Part shown: piece by piece, positions 1 to 7,297 of the stretch
Numbering within the stretch: the stretch's first letter is position 1
Layout: each line of letters opens with the position of its first letter
Source: Streptomyces lunaelactis
GTDB taxonomy: Bacteria; Actinomycetota; Actinomycetes; Streptomycetales; Streptomycetaceae
Reading direction: 5' to 3'
Length of the DNA stretch: 64,000 nt
Assembly (NCBI RefSeq): GCF_003054555.1
Contig: NZ_CP026304.1
Location: 5,580,001 to 5,644,000, forward strand
Position numbers and translations under genes: made by a program
Notes under the pieces: model-generated
Database searches by the model: none
Told to the model about the DNA's origin: nothing
What the model saw: only the letters and a program-made list of their open reading frames with translations

Positions 1-301
1 CGGTGAAGCACTTGCCCTCGGCGTTCACATTGCCGAAGGCGTAGTTGATGTGGGTGAGCTTGCCGGCCTGCCCGCTGGTGTCCATGTCCTTGACCTGGAA
101 GTCCCGGCCGTAGACACCCCATTGGGTGAAGTATCCGACGCGCTTGTACGAGGGCTTTCCGTGGCTGCTGCTCTCGCCCTGGGCGCCCTGGGCGTCCTGG
201 GCGTTCTGGGCGGAGGCGCTGGGTGCGAGGGCGGCGAGGAGGGAGAGGGAGCAGGCGGCAACGGCCGCCCTGACAAGGGATCTTCGGCAGTTTCGACGCA
301 T
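1..301 (-). CDS. GH18 chitinase, N-terminal part (runs off left edge)
   Basis: Only the first 100 residues lie in the window; the gene continues past position 1. The start (ATG at 301) is followed by an arginine-rich n-region, a hydrophobic stretch and an ASA-type cleavage site near residue 31, so the product is secreted. After a short Gln/Ala linker comes the beginning of a glycoside hydrolase family 18 barrel (YFTQWGVYGRDF, then LTHINYAFGNVN), which is the usual start of Streptomyces chitinases that hydrolyse chitin to chito-oligosaccharides. The catalytic DxxDxDxE motif is outside the window. No Shine-Dalgarno sequence precedes ATG 301; an in-frame ATG at 328 is possible but also lacks one. 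A DasR-type operator lies just upstream, which fits a chitinase. The identification is firm as to family; the exact chitinase type is unknown. Confidence 0.85.
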   Translation of the reverse strand, partial: MRRNCRRSLVRAAVAACSLSLLAALAPSASAQNAQDAQGAQGESSSHGKPSYKRVGYFTQWGVYGRDFQVKDMDTSGQAGKLTHINYAFGNVNAEGKCFT

Positions 302-308
302 GGTCAGG

Positions 309-337
309 AAACTATTGGTCTGGACCATTCGGGTCAA
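309..337 (-). promoter_or_regulatory. Chitinase promoter with a DasR-type dre operator
   Basis: On the minus strand TTGACC (332-337) and TAGTTT (309-314) are separated by 17 bases and form a plausible housekeeping promoter. The spacer contains an almost perfect 16-base palindrome at 314-329 (ATTGGTCTGGACCATT on the plus strand). It matches the dre consensus of the GlcNAc regulator DasR (A-N-TGGTCTAGACCA-N-T). An operator between -35 and -10 fits repression. The predicted start of transcription would fall close to the ATG at 301, so the message may be nearly leaderless. The operator call is strong; the -35 and -10 assignments are inference. Confidence 0.7.
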
Positions 338-486
338 TGGGTTGACGGGGATTGGTGGCCGTACTCGCGGTAAACGCCTGCGTAAAGGCAAGTCATCACT
401 TCGAGTGAAACTTTGGCCCACGCTTGCTATCAACAACCCACGGTTGCCAGGCTGTTGCTGTCTGTCAACCTGTTGGGAGTGGGCCA

Positions 487-1239
487 GTGACATTCGGTGA
501 GCAGCCCGCCTATCTGCGCGTTGCGAGCGATCTCCGCGAGAAGATCGTCAACGGCTCGCTGCCGCCGCACACCCGGCTTCCCTCGCAGGCCCGCATCCGC
601 GAGGAGTACGGCGTCTCCGACACCGTCGCCCTCGAGGCGCGCAAGGTCCTGATGGCGGAGGGCCTGGTCGAGGGCCGCTCCGGCTCCGGTACGTATGTCC
701 GCGAGCGGCCCGTCCCGCGCCGTGTCTCCCGCACCGGCTACCGCCCGCCGTCCGGCGCCAACCCCTTCCGCCAGGAGCAGGCGGAGGAGGACGCCCGGGG
801 CACCTGGGAGTCCAGCAGCGAGCAGGAGGAGGCGGGTCCGGAGATCGCCGACCGGCTCGGCATCCCGTTCGGCGACCGCGTGATGCGTACGCGCTATGTC
901 TACCGGGACGCGGGCGAGGTGATGATGCTCTCCACCTCCTGGGAGCCCTTGGAGGTCACCGGGCGCACCCCGGTGATGCTGCCGGAGGAGGGCCCGCTGG
1001 GCGGCTGCGGGGTCGTCGAGCGGATGGCCGCCATCGACGTCGTCGTGGACAACGTCGTGGAGGAGGTCGGCGCGCGGCCGGGGCTGGCGGAGGAGCTCCT
1101 GACGCTCGGCGGCGTACCGGGCCATGTGGTCATGGTCGTCGAGCGGACGTACTACGCGTCGGGGCGGGCGGTCGAGACGGCCGACGTCGTCGTCCCGGCG
1201 GACCGCTACCGGATCGCATACCACCTGCCGGTGAAGTGA
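487..1239 (+). CDS. GntR/HutC-family transcriptional regulator
   Basis: This 250-residue protein has an N-terminal GntR winged helix (residues about 5-75, with YLRVASDLREKI, LPSQARIREEYGVS and GRSGSGTYV) and a C-terminal UTRA effector domain (about 105-245), the HutC subfamily layout. Such proteins bind operators as dimers and release on a small-molecule ligand. I chose GTG 487 because the GntR domain begins there and GGGAGTGGG lies just upstream; the open frame extends to 424 but the extra residues do not look coding. It is divergent from the chitinase and upstream of the NCS1 permease on the same strand, so either could be a target. It is not DasR itself: the N-terminus and helix residues differ from the DasR sequence I know. 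The ligand is unknown. Confidence 0.88.
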   Translation: MTFGEQPAYLRVASDLREKIVNGSLPPHTRLPSQARIREEYGVSDTVALEARKVLMAEGLVEGRSGSGTYVRERPVPRRVSRTGYRPPSGANPFRQEQAEEDARGTWESSSEQEEAGPEIADRLGIPFGDRVMRTRYVYRDAGEVMMLSTSWEPLEVTGRTPVMLPEEGPLGGCGVVERMAAIDVVVDNVVEEVGARPGLAEELLTLGGVPGHVVMVVERTYYASGRAVETADVVVPADRYRIAYHLPVK

Positions 1240-1280
1240 GCCCCGATGCGGGGAAATGACCGGTAGCCGAACAGGACGTC

Positions 1281-1329
1281 CGATGACCGTGATCACGAGT
1301 TAACGCCCGCTCCCGTCCCGTAACGCCCG
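1281..1329 (+). promoter_or_regulatory. Possible operator region upstream of the permease
   Basis: The 189-base gap between the GntR gene and the permease holds a perfect 10-base palindrome CGTGATCACG (1288-1297). It also holds two copies of TAACGCCCG at 1301 and 1321, exactly 20 bases (about two helical turns) apart. Phased direct repeats suggest a regulator site. No clear -10/-35 pair was recognised. Inference only. Confidence 0.3.
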
Positions 1330-1428
1330 GGCAATCGCCCGCCGCGTCCGACTGTCATGTCCGGCTCCTACCTTCCCGTCCGTACGTGCCCTGCCCCCGC
1401 ACACGGACCGACGAACGGGAAGTCACCG

Positions 1429-3140
1429 ATGACGGACACCGCCACATCTGTCACCAGGACGCCGGACGAAGAGCGTCAGCCGCCGCCCAAGCGCAGTTAC
1501 GCCAAGCTCGCCGCCGACGAAAGCCGCGAGGATTACTCGCTGCGCTATGCGCCGCACTCCTTCCGCCGGTGGTCGCCCTCGATGGTCGCGGGCACCGCGC
1601 TCGGCGGCATCGCCTATCTCGCGGACTTCGCGATCGGCGCGTCGATCGTCTTCACCTACGGCTTCACCAGCGGTCTCGCCTCGATCCTCACCGCGGCGGT
1701 GATCATCTTCCTCACCGGGATCCCGATCGCGCGGGCCTGTGCGAAGTACGGCCTGGACATGGATCTGGTCACCCGCGGCGCGGGCTTCGGCTACTTCGGC
1801 TCGACGCTGACCTCGCTCATCTACGCCTCGTTCACCTTCATCTTCTTCGCTCTCGAAGGCTCGATCATGGCGCAGGCCATGCATCAGGCCGTCGGGCTGC
1901 CCGTCGAGATCGGTATCTGCTCACCACGCTGATCGTCATCCCGATCGTCTTCAAGGGGATGGGCGCGCTGGCGAAGGTGCAGGCCTGGACCCAGCCGGTC
2001 TGGATCATCGGCATGGTGCTGCCCTTCATCGTGCTGGCCTTCGAAGCGCCGGACGCCTGGGGTGCGTTCGGCTCCTTCGGCGGTACGGAGGGAGCCGGAT
2101 CGGGCTTCTCGTGGATCGGCTTCGGCCTCGGCACGGGCGTCGCGCTCTCCCTGATCGCCCAGATCGGCGAACAGGCCGACTATCTGCGCTTCATGCCGGC
2201 CAGGACGGAGGCGAACAAGCGCCGCTGGAACCTCGCCGTGCTCGCCGCCGGCCCCGGGTGGGTCATCATCGGAGCGGCCAAGCAGCTCGGCGGCGCCTTC
2301 CTGGCCTTCGTCGCGCTGGAGGCCGTCGGCAAGACACACGCCCTGGAGCCGATCGCCCCGCAGATCGAGGCGCTCAAGCCCTGGCTGGGCTCGGTCGCTC
2401 TGCCGGCCGCCGCGCTCTTCGTGATCGTGTCGCAGGTCAAGATCAATGTGACCAACGCCTACAGCGGCTCGCTGTCCTGGTCGAACTTCTTCTCCCGCAT
2501 CACCCACAAGCACCCGGGCCGGGTCTGGTACATCTTCCTCAACCTCGCCATCGCGCTGACGCTGATGGAGATGAACATGTTCGCGATGCTGGGCAAGCTG
2601 CTCGGCTTCTACTCGAATGTGGGCATCGCCTGGATCGCGGCGGTCGCCGCCGACCTGGTCATCAACAAGCGCATCGGACTCAGCCCGAAGTACATCGAGT
2701 TCAAGCGGGCCTATCTGTACGCGGTGAACCCCGCCGGATTCGGCGCGATGGTGATCGCGTCCACCGTCTCGATTCTGGCCTTCTTCGGACTCTTCGGCCG
2801 GCACGCCGAGGCCTTCTCCACCTTCATCGCGGCCGGACTCTCCCTGGTGCTCTGCCCGTTGATCGCCTGGGCGACGAAGGGCAAGTACTACCTGGCCAGG
2901 CCGAACCCCGTGAACGGGCCGGATGCCGAGATCGAGGACATCACCGCCACCCACACCTGTTCCGTGTGCGAGACGGCGTACGAGCTCCCGGACATCGCGG
3001 ACTGCCCGGTCCAGTCCGGTCCGATCTGCTCGCTGTGCTGCTCACTGGACTCCGAGTGCGGCGACGTGTGCCGCAAGGATCCGGCGGCGAGCGGGCCGGT
3101 GCTGATGCCCGTGCCGACCGTGCCCGCCCCGGCGGCGTAG
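1429..3140 (+). pseudogene. NCS1-family nucleobase permease, interrupted by a one-base frameshift
   Basis: The reading frame starts at ATG 1429 and encodes a typical NCS1 (purine/cytosine/allantoin-type) membrane transporter through LPVEIG at about 1913. It then runs into a stop at 1930-1932. The rest of the protein (YLLTTLIVIPIVFKGMGALA onward, to 3140) is in the +2 frame. One missing base after 1913 restores a continuous protein of about 570 residues with some 12 membrane segments. The C-terminal tail after the last helix carries a dense cysteine motif (CSVCETAYELP, then CSLCCSLDSECGDVC) that could bind metal or act as a redox site. The substrate cannot be read from sequence. This may be a real recent loss of function or a sequencing error; codon usage stays normal on both sides, so any decay is recent. 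Confidence 0.8.
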
Positions 3141-3160
3141 GGAGGGCCGGAAACCAGCCA

Positions 3161-3192
3161 GAGGGAGCGCATCCAGACGGGTGTGCTCCCTC
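3161..3192 (+). terminator. Hairpin terminator after the permease
   Basis: GAGGGAGC at 3161-3168 pairs with GCTCCCTC at 3185-3192. The stem extends inward by six pairs (two of them G-U) to a four-base AGAC loop, and CTGTCTCTTTG follows. It lies 20 bases past the permease stop. Confidence 0.6.
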
Positions 3193-3316
3193 ATCCCTGT
3201 CTCTTTGTGTAAACCCGTATCCGCTGAGTAAAGGTCAGGCGTAGGCTCGGGCATATGCGTAGTGCGGTTTCCTGGCGATCGTTACAGACCTGCAGGCCGG
3301 CCCGGGGAGGGGCGCG

Positions 3317-3496
3317 ATGAACGACAGTGGCGCTGTGCTGCCCTGGCTTGTCATACGGCAGGACGACAACGGCAACCGCTATCGCGTCGGCCGGTACGCC
3401 ACCGAGGACGAGGCGCAGCAGATCGTCGACACCCTCGACGGCCGCGGGCACAAGCAGCTCTACTGGGTCGAGCGCATAGGACAGACGACGCACTAG
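3317..3496 (+). CDS. SPOR-domain-like small protein (59 aa)
   Basis: A 59-residue protein starts at ATG 3317 behind a strong GGGGAGGGG ribosome site. The sequence WLVIRQDDNGNRYRVGRYATEDEAQQIVDTL is a compact fold of the kind annotated as SPOR-like in Streptomyces. There is no signal peptide or membrane segment, so the product should be cytoplasmic. SPOR domains in larger proteins bind denuded peptidoglycan, but in this stand-alone cytoplasmic form the role is unknown. The stop codon TAG (3494-3496) is the first three bases of a dispersed repeat. Gene reality is well supported by the ribosome site and codon bias; the function is not. Confidence 0.75.
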   Translation: MNDSGAVLPWLVIRQDDNGNRYRVGRYATEDEAQQIVDTLDGRGHKQLYWVERIGQTTH

Positions 3497-3540
3497 GCGG
3501 TGTCTGACACGGCCCAGCCCGGCAGGATCCGAAGGACCCG
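3494..3540. repeat. Dispersed repeat copy overlapping a stop codon
   Basis: Begins TAGGCGGTGTC, the TAG being the stop of the preceding gene. On the opposite strand it reads TTCGGATCCTGCCGGGCT, matching the core of the copies at 35691, 46998 and 51029. It is one member of a short palindromic repeat family. Confidence 0.5.
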
Positions 3541-3581
3541 CCTTTCGGTCGGTACCTTCCGGGCCCAGTACGCTCCGGCGC

Positions 3582-4001
3582 ATGAAGGATCGTGTGGTCG
3601 TGGTGGCCGGTGCCCTGTACGACAAGGGGCGGCTGCTGGCCGCCCGCCGCAGTGCCCCCGCGGAGCTCGCCGGCCGCTGGGAACTCCCAGGCGGCAAACT
3701 GGAACCGGGCGAGAGTCCCGAGCAGGCGCTCGTACGTGAGCTGCGCGAGGAACTGGGCGTCGAGACGGAGCCGGTGGCGCGGATCCCCGGCGAGTGGCCG
3801 CTCAAGCCCGGCTATGTACTCCAGGTGTGGACGGCCCGGCTGGTCTCCGGTGAGCCGGAGCCGCTGGAGGACCATGACGCGCTGCGCTGGCTCGCGCCGC
3901 ACGAGACGGATGCCGTCGACTGGCTCGATCAGGACCGTCCCGCCGTGGCGGAGGCGGCTCGACTCCTGCGTGAAAGGGAACGGGACGGCGCACGGGACTG
4001 A
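3582..4001 (+). CDS. Nudix hydrolase, MutT-like (8-oxo-dGTP diphosphatase type)
   Basis: A 139-residue single-domain Nudix protein. The Nudix box is complete from residue 38 (GKLEPGESPEQALVRELREE, then LGV), including the REL.EE metal-binding glutamates. The short length and the N-terminal pattern VVVVAGALYDKGRLLAARR with GRWELPGGK resemble MutT-type enzymes that hydrolyse oxidised nucleoside triphosphates such as 8-oxo-dGTP to the monophosphate. Other nucleotide substrates cannot be excluded. It stands alone after the SPOR gene and upstream of an RsbW-like gene. Start ATG 3582 is the first in frame, although no strong ribosome site is visible before it. Confidence 0.85.
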   Translation: MKDRVVVVAGALYDKGRLLAARRSAPAELAGRWELPGGKLEPGESPEQALVRELREELGVETEPVARIPGEWPLKPGYVLQVWTARLVSGEPEPLEDHDALRWLAPHETDAVDWLDQDRPAVAEAARLLRERERDGARD

Positions 4002-4125
4002 TCTGTACGCCGTTCGCACCGCGGTGCGCCCATTGCCGCCAAAGCCGGGATACCTCGCACCGAATATCGGGTATGTGCTGAATAACCCCCCCAAATAGGA
4101 CGCGGGTCTGCTGCTGGTCTGGGAT

Positions 4126-4542
4126 GTGATCGGCGTGATCGACACCGAAGGCGAATGCGCCGAGTGGACCTTCCCTGCCGAGGCCAATTCCGTCCGCGCC
4201 GCCCGTCACGCCGTCCGTGGCACCCTTCGCGCCTGGGGGCTGGATTCCGCTGTCGGTGATGTCGCTGTGCTGCTGGTCAGCGAGCTGGTGACCAACTCTC
4301 TTCGCTATGCGTCGGGCCCGATCGGGGTCCGGATGGTCCGGCCGGAAGCCGGCGGCACCGTCCCCACCCTGCTCGTGGAAGTCTCCGATCCGCTTCCGGA
4401 TCCTCCCACCGAACGTGCCGCCGAACCCGATGACGAGGGCGGACGCGGGCTGCAACTGGTGGCTTGTTCGGCTCGCCGCTGGGGCACGCGGCGGGGCAGA
4501 AGCGGCAAGACGGTGTGGTTCGAGCTGGCTCTCACTGGTTAG
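4126..4542 (+). CDS. RsbW-like ATP-binding (HATPase_c_2) protein
   Basis: A 138-residue stand-alone GHKL ATPase domain of the anti-sigma-factor kinase type. The N box is SELVTNSLRYA and the G1/G2 part is DEGGRGLQLV. It ends with GKTVWFELAL, the usual ending of Streptomyces RsbW-like proteins. Such proteins bind or phosphorylate anti-anti-sigma partners, or modulate sigma factors, but Streptomyces have dozens and the partner is not identifiable here. The next gene (4690) carries a C-terminal domain with nearly the same motifs plus a PP2C phosphatase, which suggests a functional link. GTG 4126 is taken as the start. Confidence 0.82.
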   Translation: MIGVIDTEGECAEWTFPAEANSVRAARHAVRGTLRAWGLDSAVGDVAVLLVSELVTNSLRYASGPIGVRMVRPEAGGTVPTLLVEVSDPLPDPPTERAAEPDDEGGRGLQLVACSARRWGTRRGRSGKTVWFELALTG

Positions 4543-4689
4543 AAGAGTGAGGGGACGACGATCAGGCAGGGCTCGGCCGAAAATGAACGAGACCGTGCTG
4601 TGATCGTGAACGCCGTGTCGGTTGGAGCCGTAGTGCTGAATACTGCGGTCATGGCCGGTCCGGTGCGGTGAGCTGGAGGGGACGGTCGC

Positions 4690-7251
4690 GTGAGCGAAAT
4701 ACCTGAGACGGCGAGCGGTGTCGTATGGCAGAGCAGCCCGCCTGGCTCGATCTATGACTACATCAAGGTTGCCTCCTTCTCGATCGGCTCCGACGGGCTG
4801 GTCGACCAGTGGAGTCGGCGCGCCGTGGACCTCTTCGGCATCACTCCTGACGAGGTCAGGGGCAAGGACCCGGTCGAGGTCTTCATGCCCGCCGAGCTGC
4901 GCCCGCGAGGCCACCGCAAAGTCGCCGAGATACTCGACGGCAAGGAGTGGACCGGCCTGGTCCCCTTCCGTATGCCGGGGGAGGGCCACGCGCACGGCGT
5001 GGCCGAGGTCTATGTGATGCCGAGCGAGACGGAGACCGGCGAGAGGGCAGCGCTCTGCATCGTCGTCGACGTCCGCGCCCTGCGCCGGATCGAGACGGAT
5101 CTCGCCGCATCGCAGGCCATTTTCGGCCAATCTCCTTTTGGCTTCCTCCTCTTCGGTACGGACCTCACAGTGCAGCGCGCCAACCAGCGCTTCGCCACCG
5201 TCTTCGGGGGCGCCGCCGACGACCACCGCGGACGCACCGTTCACGACTACCTCTCCCGCCCCGAGGCCGAGCGGATGAACGCCTCCCTTCGCCGTGTGCT
5301 GGAGACCGGAGAATCCGCCATCGATCTCCAGATCGTCGGCAGCGCCCCGGGCAGCACGGAGCGCAGACACTGGTCGATCAATCTCTACCGGGTGCACAGC
5401 GGAGCCGGCCGCCCCATCGGCGTCGCCGGACTGGGCACCGACGTCACCCGCCGTCAGATCGCCGCCCGCGAAGCCGCGAGCGCCCGCCGCAACCTCGCCC
5501 TCCTCAACGAGGCGAGCGCCCGCATCGGCAACTCCCTCGATCTGGAGACCACCGCCCGCGAACTCCTCGACGTCGCCGTCCCCGGCTTCTGCGACCTCGC
5601 GTCGGTCGACCTCTATCAGGGTCTGCTCACCGGCGACGAGGCCCCGCCCGGGCAGTGGGGGTCCCCCCATGCCGAAAGCCACGGGGGAGGCAGCGCCGAG
5701 CTGCGCCGGGTCGCCTTCGCCAGTGCCGTCTCCGACGCCCCGCTGGTGCCCCCTCCGGGCTGCGGCCAGGAGGGCAGCGCCCCCACCGCGCTCGGCGAGG
5801 TCCACCGCTATCCCTTCAACTCGCCCTGTGCGAGCGCCCTGCGCACCGCCCGCGTCCAGTCCATCCCGGGCGAGGAGGGCACCCTCGTCCAGTCCACTTT
5901 CGCGGTGCCGATGGTCGCGCACGACACTGTCGTCGGCCTGGTGCAGTTCTCCCGCACGAAGGGCAGCGAGCCCTTCGGGGAACGGGACCGGGCACTCGCC
6001 GGCGAGCTCGCCGCCCGCGCCGCCGTCTGTATCGACAACGCCCGCCTCTACCGCAGGGAGCACGAGCGGGCGCTCATCCTCCAGCGCAGCCTGCTCCCGC
6101 CCGGAGACCCCGAGGCCGCCGGACTGGACATCGCCTGCCGCTATCTCCCGGGCAACACGGCCACCGAGGTGGGCGGTGACTGGTTCGACGTCATCGAACT
6201 GCCCGGTCACCGCACCGCCCTCGTCGTGGGCGATGTGATGGGACGGGGACTGCGGGCCGCGGTCGCCATGGGTGAACTGCGCACAGCGGTACGGACCTTG
6301 GCGCTGCTGGACCTGGAACCCGCCGAAGTACTCTCCGCGCTCGACGAGATCGCCCGCGGTCTGGGCAGCCCCAGCGGCACCCAGCAGGCCTCCCGCGTCG
6401 CCCACAAGTCCCGCGAGGCCGACCTCTCCGAGGTCTATCTCGCGACCTGCGTCTACGCCGTATACGACCCGGTCACCCGACGCTGCACCTTCGCCAACGC
6501 CGGTCATCTGCCGCCCGTCCTGGTCGAACCGGGCGAGGAGGCGCTGCTGCTCGACGTGCCGCCGGGGATGCCGCTCGGCGTGGGCGGCGAACCATTCGAG
6601 GAGGTCGAGGTCGAGCTCCCCGAGGGCTCTCTGCTCGCCCTCTACACCGACGGCCTCGTCGAGTCCCGGGACCACCCCCTCGACGAGGGGCTGCGCGCCT
6701 TCCGCGCCGCGCTGACCGATCCCGTACGCCCCCTGGAAGACGTCTGCGACCATGTGCTGAACACCCTCGACACCCGGCACGGCGAGGACGACATCGCCCT
6801 GCTGATGGCCCGCATCCAGGGGCTGCCCGTCGAGGCGGTCGGCGACTGGCTGTTGCCGCGCGAGCCGCGCTCGGTGGGACGGGCCCGCGAACTGGCCCGC
6901 GCCCAGCTGCTCAGCTGGAACCTCGAAGCACTCGTGGACACGGTCGAGCTGCTGGTCAGCGAGCTGGTCACCAACGCCCTGCGCTACGGCGAGGGTGAGA
7001 TCCGGCTCAGGCTGCTGCGCGACCGCACACTGGTCTGCGAAGTGTGGGACGCGGGCCTGGTGCAGCCGCGCCGGCGACGGGCGCGCGACACCGACGAGGG
7101 CGGCCGCGGACTGCAGCTGGTCGGGCTGCTGAGCGCGGCATGGGGCTCGCGCCGGACCCCGCGCGGCAAGACGGTCTGGTTCGAACTCGCCCTGCCCGAC
7201 GGGGGCTCGACGGCGGAGCCCACGGTCGAGCAGCTGCTCAGCATGTTCTGA
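4690..7251 (+). CDS. PAS-PAS-GAF-SpoIIE phosphatase-HATPase regulator (853 aa)
   Basis: A cytoplasmic multidomain signalling protein. Residues about 15-130 and 140-255 are PAS domains and about 266-460 a GAF domain. Residues 464-705 are a PP2C/SpoIIE phosphatase, opening with LQRSLLPPG and containing VGGDWFDVIELPG, VVGDVMGRG, ANAGHLPPV, LYTDGLVE and EDDIALL with the metal-binding aspartates. Residues about 710-840 are an RsbW-like ATPase domain (SELVTNALRYGEG, DEGGRGLQLVG). The expected role is dephosphorylation of an STAS anti-anti-sigma factor in response to a sensed signal, with a built-in kinase-like switch. GTG 4690 follows GGAGGGGACGG. A dispersed GGGGGTCCCCCC repeat lies in frame inside the GAF domain (residues about 322-334). 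The signal is unknown. Domain order is typical of Streptomyces. Confidence 0.9.
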   Translation: MSEIPETASGVVWQSSPPGSIYDYIKVASFSIGSDGLVDQWSRRAVDLFGITPDEVRGKDPVEVFMPAELRPRGHRKVAEILDGKEWTGLVPFRMPGEGHAHGVAEVYVMPSETETGERAALCIVVDVRALRRIETDLAASQAIFGQSPFGFLLFGTDLTVQRANQRFATVFGGAADDHRGRTVHDYLSRPEAERMNASLRRVLETGESAIDLQIVGSAPGSTERRHWSINLYRVHSGAGRPIGVAGLGTDVTRRQIAAREAASARRNLALLNEASARIGNSLDLETTARELLDVAVPGFCDLASVDLYQGLLTGDEAPPGQWGSPHAESHGGGSAELRRVAFASAVSDAPLVPPPGCGQEGSAPTALGEVHRYPFNSPCASALRTARVQSIPGEEGTLVQSTFAVPMVAHDTVVGLVQFSRTKGSEPFGERDRALAGELAARAAVCIDNARLYRREHERALILQRSLLPPGDPEAAGLDIACRYLPGNTATEVGGDWFDVIELPGHRTALVVGDVMGRGLRAAVAMGELRTAVRTLALLDLEPAEVLSALDEIARGLGSPSGTQQASRVAHKSREADLSEVYLATCVYAVYDPVTRRCTFANAGHLPPVLVEPGEEALLLDVPPGMPLGVGGEPFEEVEVELPEGSLLALYTDGLVESRDHPLDEGLRAFRAALTDPVRPLEDVCDHVLNTLDTRHGEDDIALLMARIQGLPVEAVGDWLLPREPRSVGRARELARAQLLSWNLEALVDTVELLVSELVTNALRYGEGEIRLRLLRDRTLVCEVWDAGLVQPRRRRARDTDEGGRGLQLVGLLSAAWGSRRTPRGKTVWFELALPDGGSTAEPTVEQLLSMF
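5655..5690. repeat. Dispersed GTGGGGGTCCCCCC repeat inside a coding region
   Basis: GTGGGGGTCCCCCC (5655-5668) followed by ATGCCGAAAGCCACGGGGGA. The same core occurs at 49057 and, inverted, inside sdhA near 12694. Here it is read in frame as WGSPHAESHGGG within the GAF domain of the 853-residue regulator. Confidence 0.7.
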
Positions 7252-7255
7252 CCGG

Positions 7256-7279
7256 GCTGCGCCGCCTTGAGGGCAGCCA
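7256..7279. terminator. Weak hairpin between convergent genes
   Basis: GGCTGC and GCAGCC flank a 12-base loop just past the regulator stop and before the convergent TPM gene stop at 7298. The stem is only six pairs, so this is a weak candidate. Confidence 0.25.
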
Positions 7280-7297
7280 GGGAAAAGGTGAGTTGGA

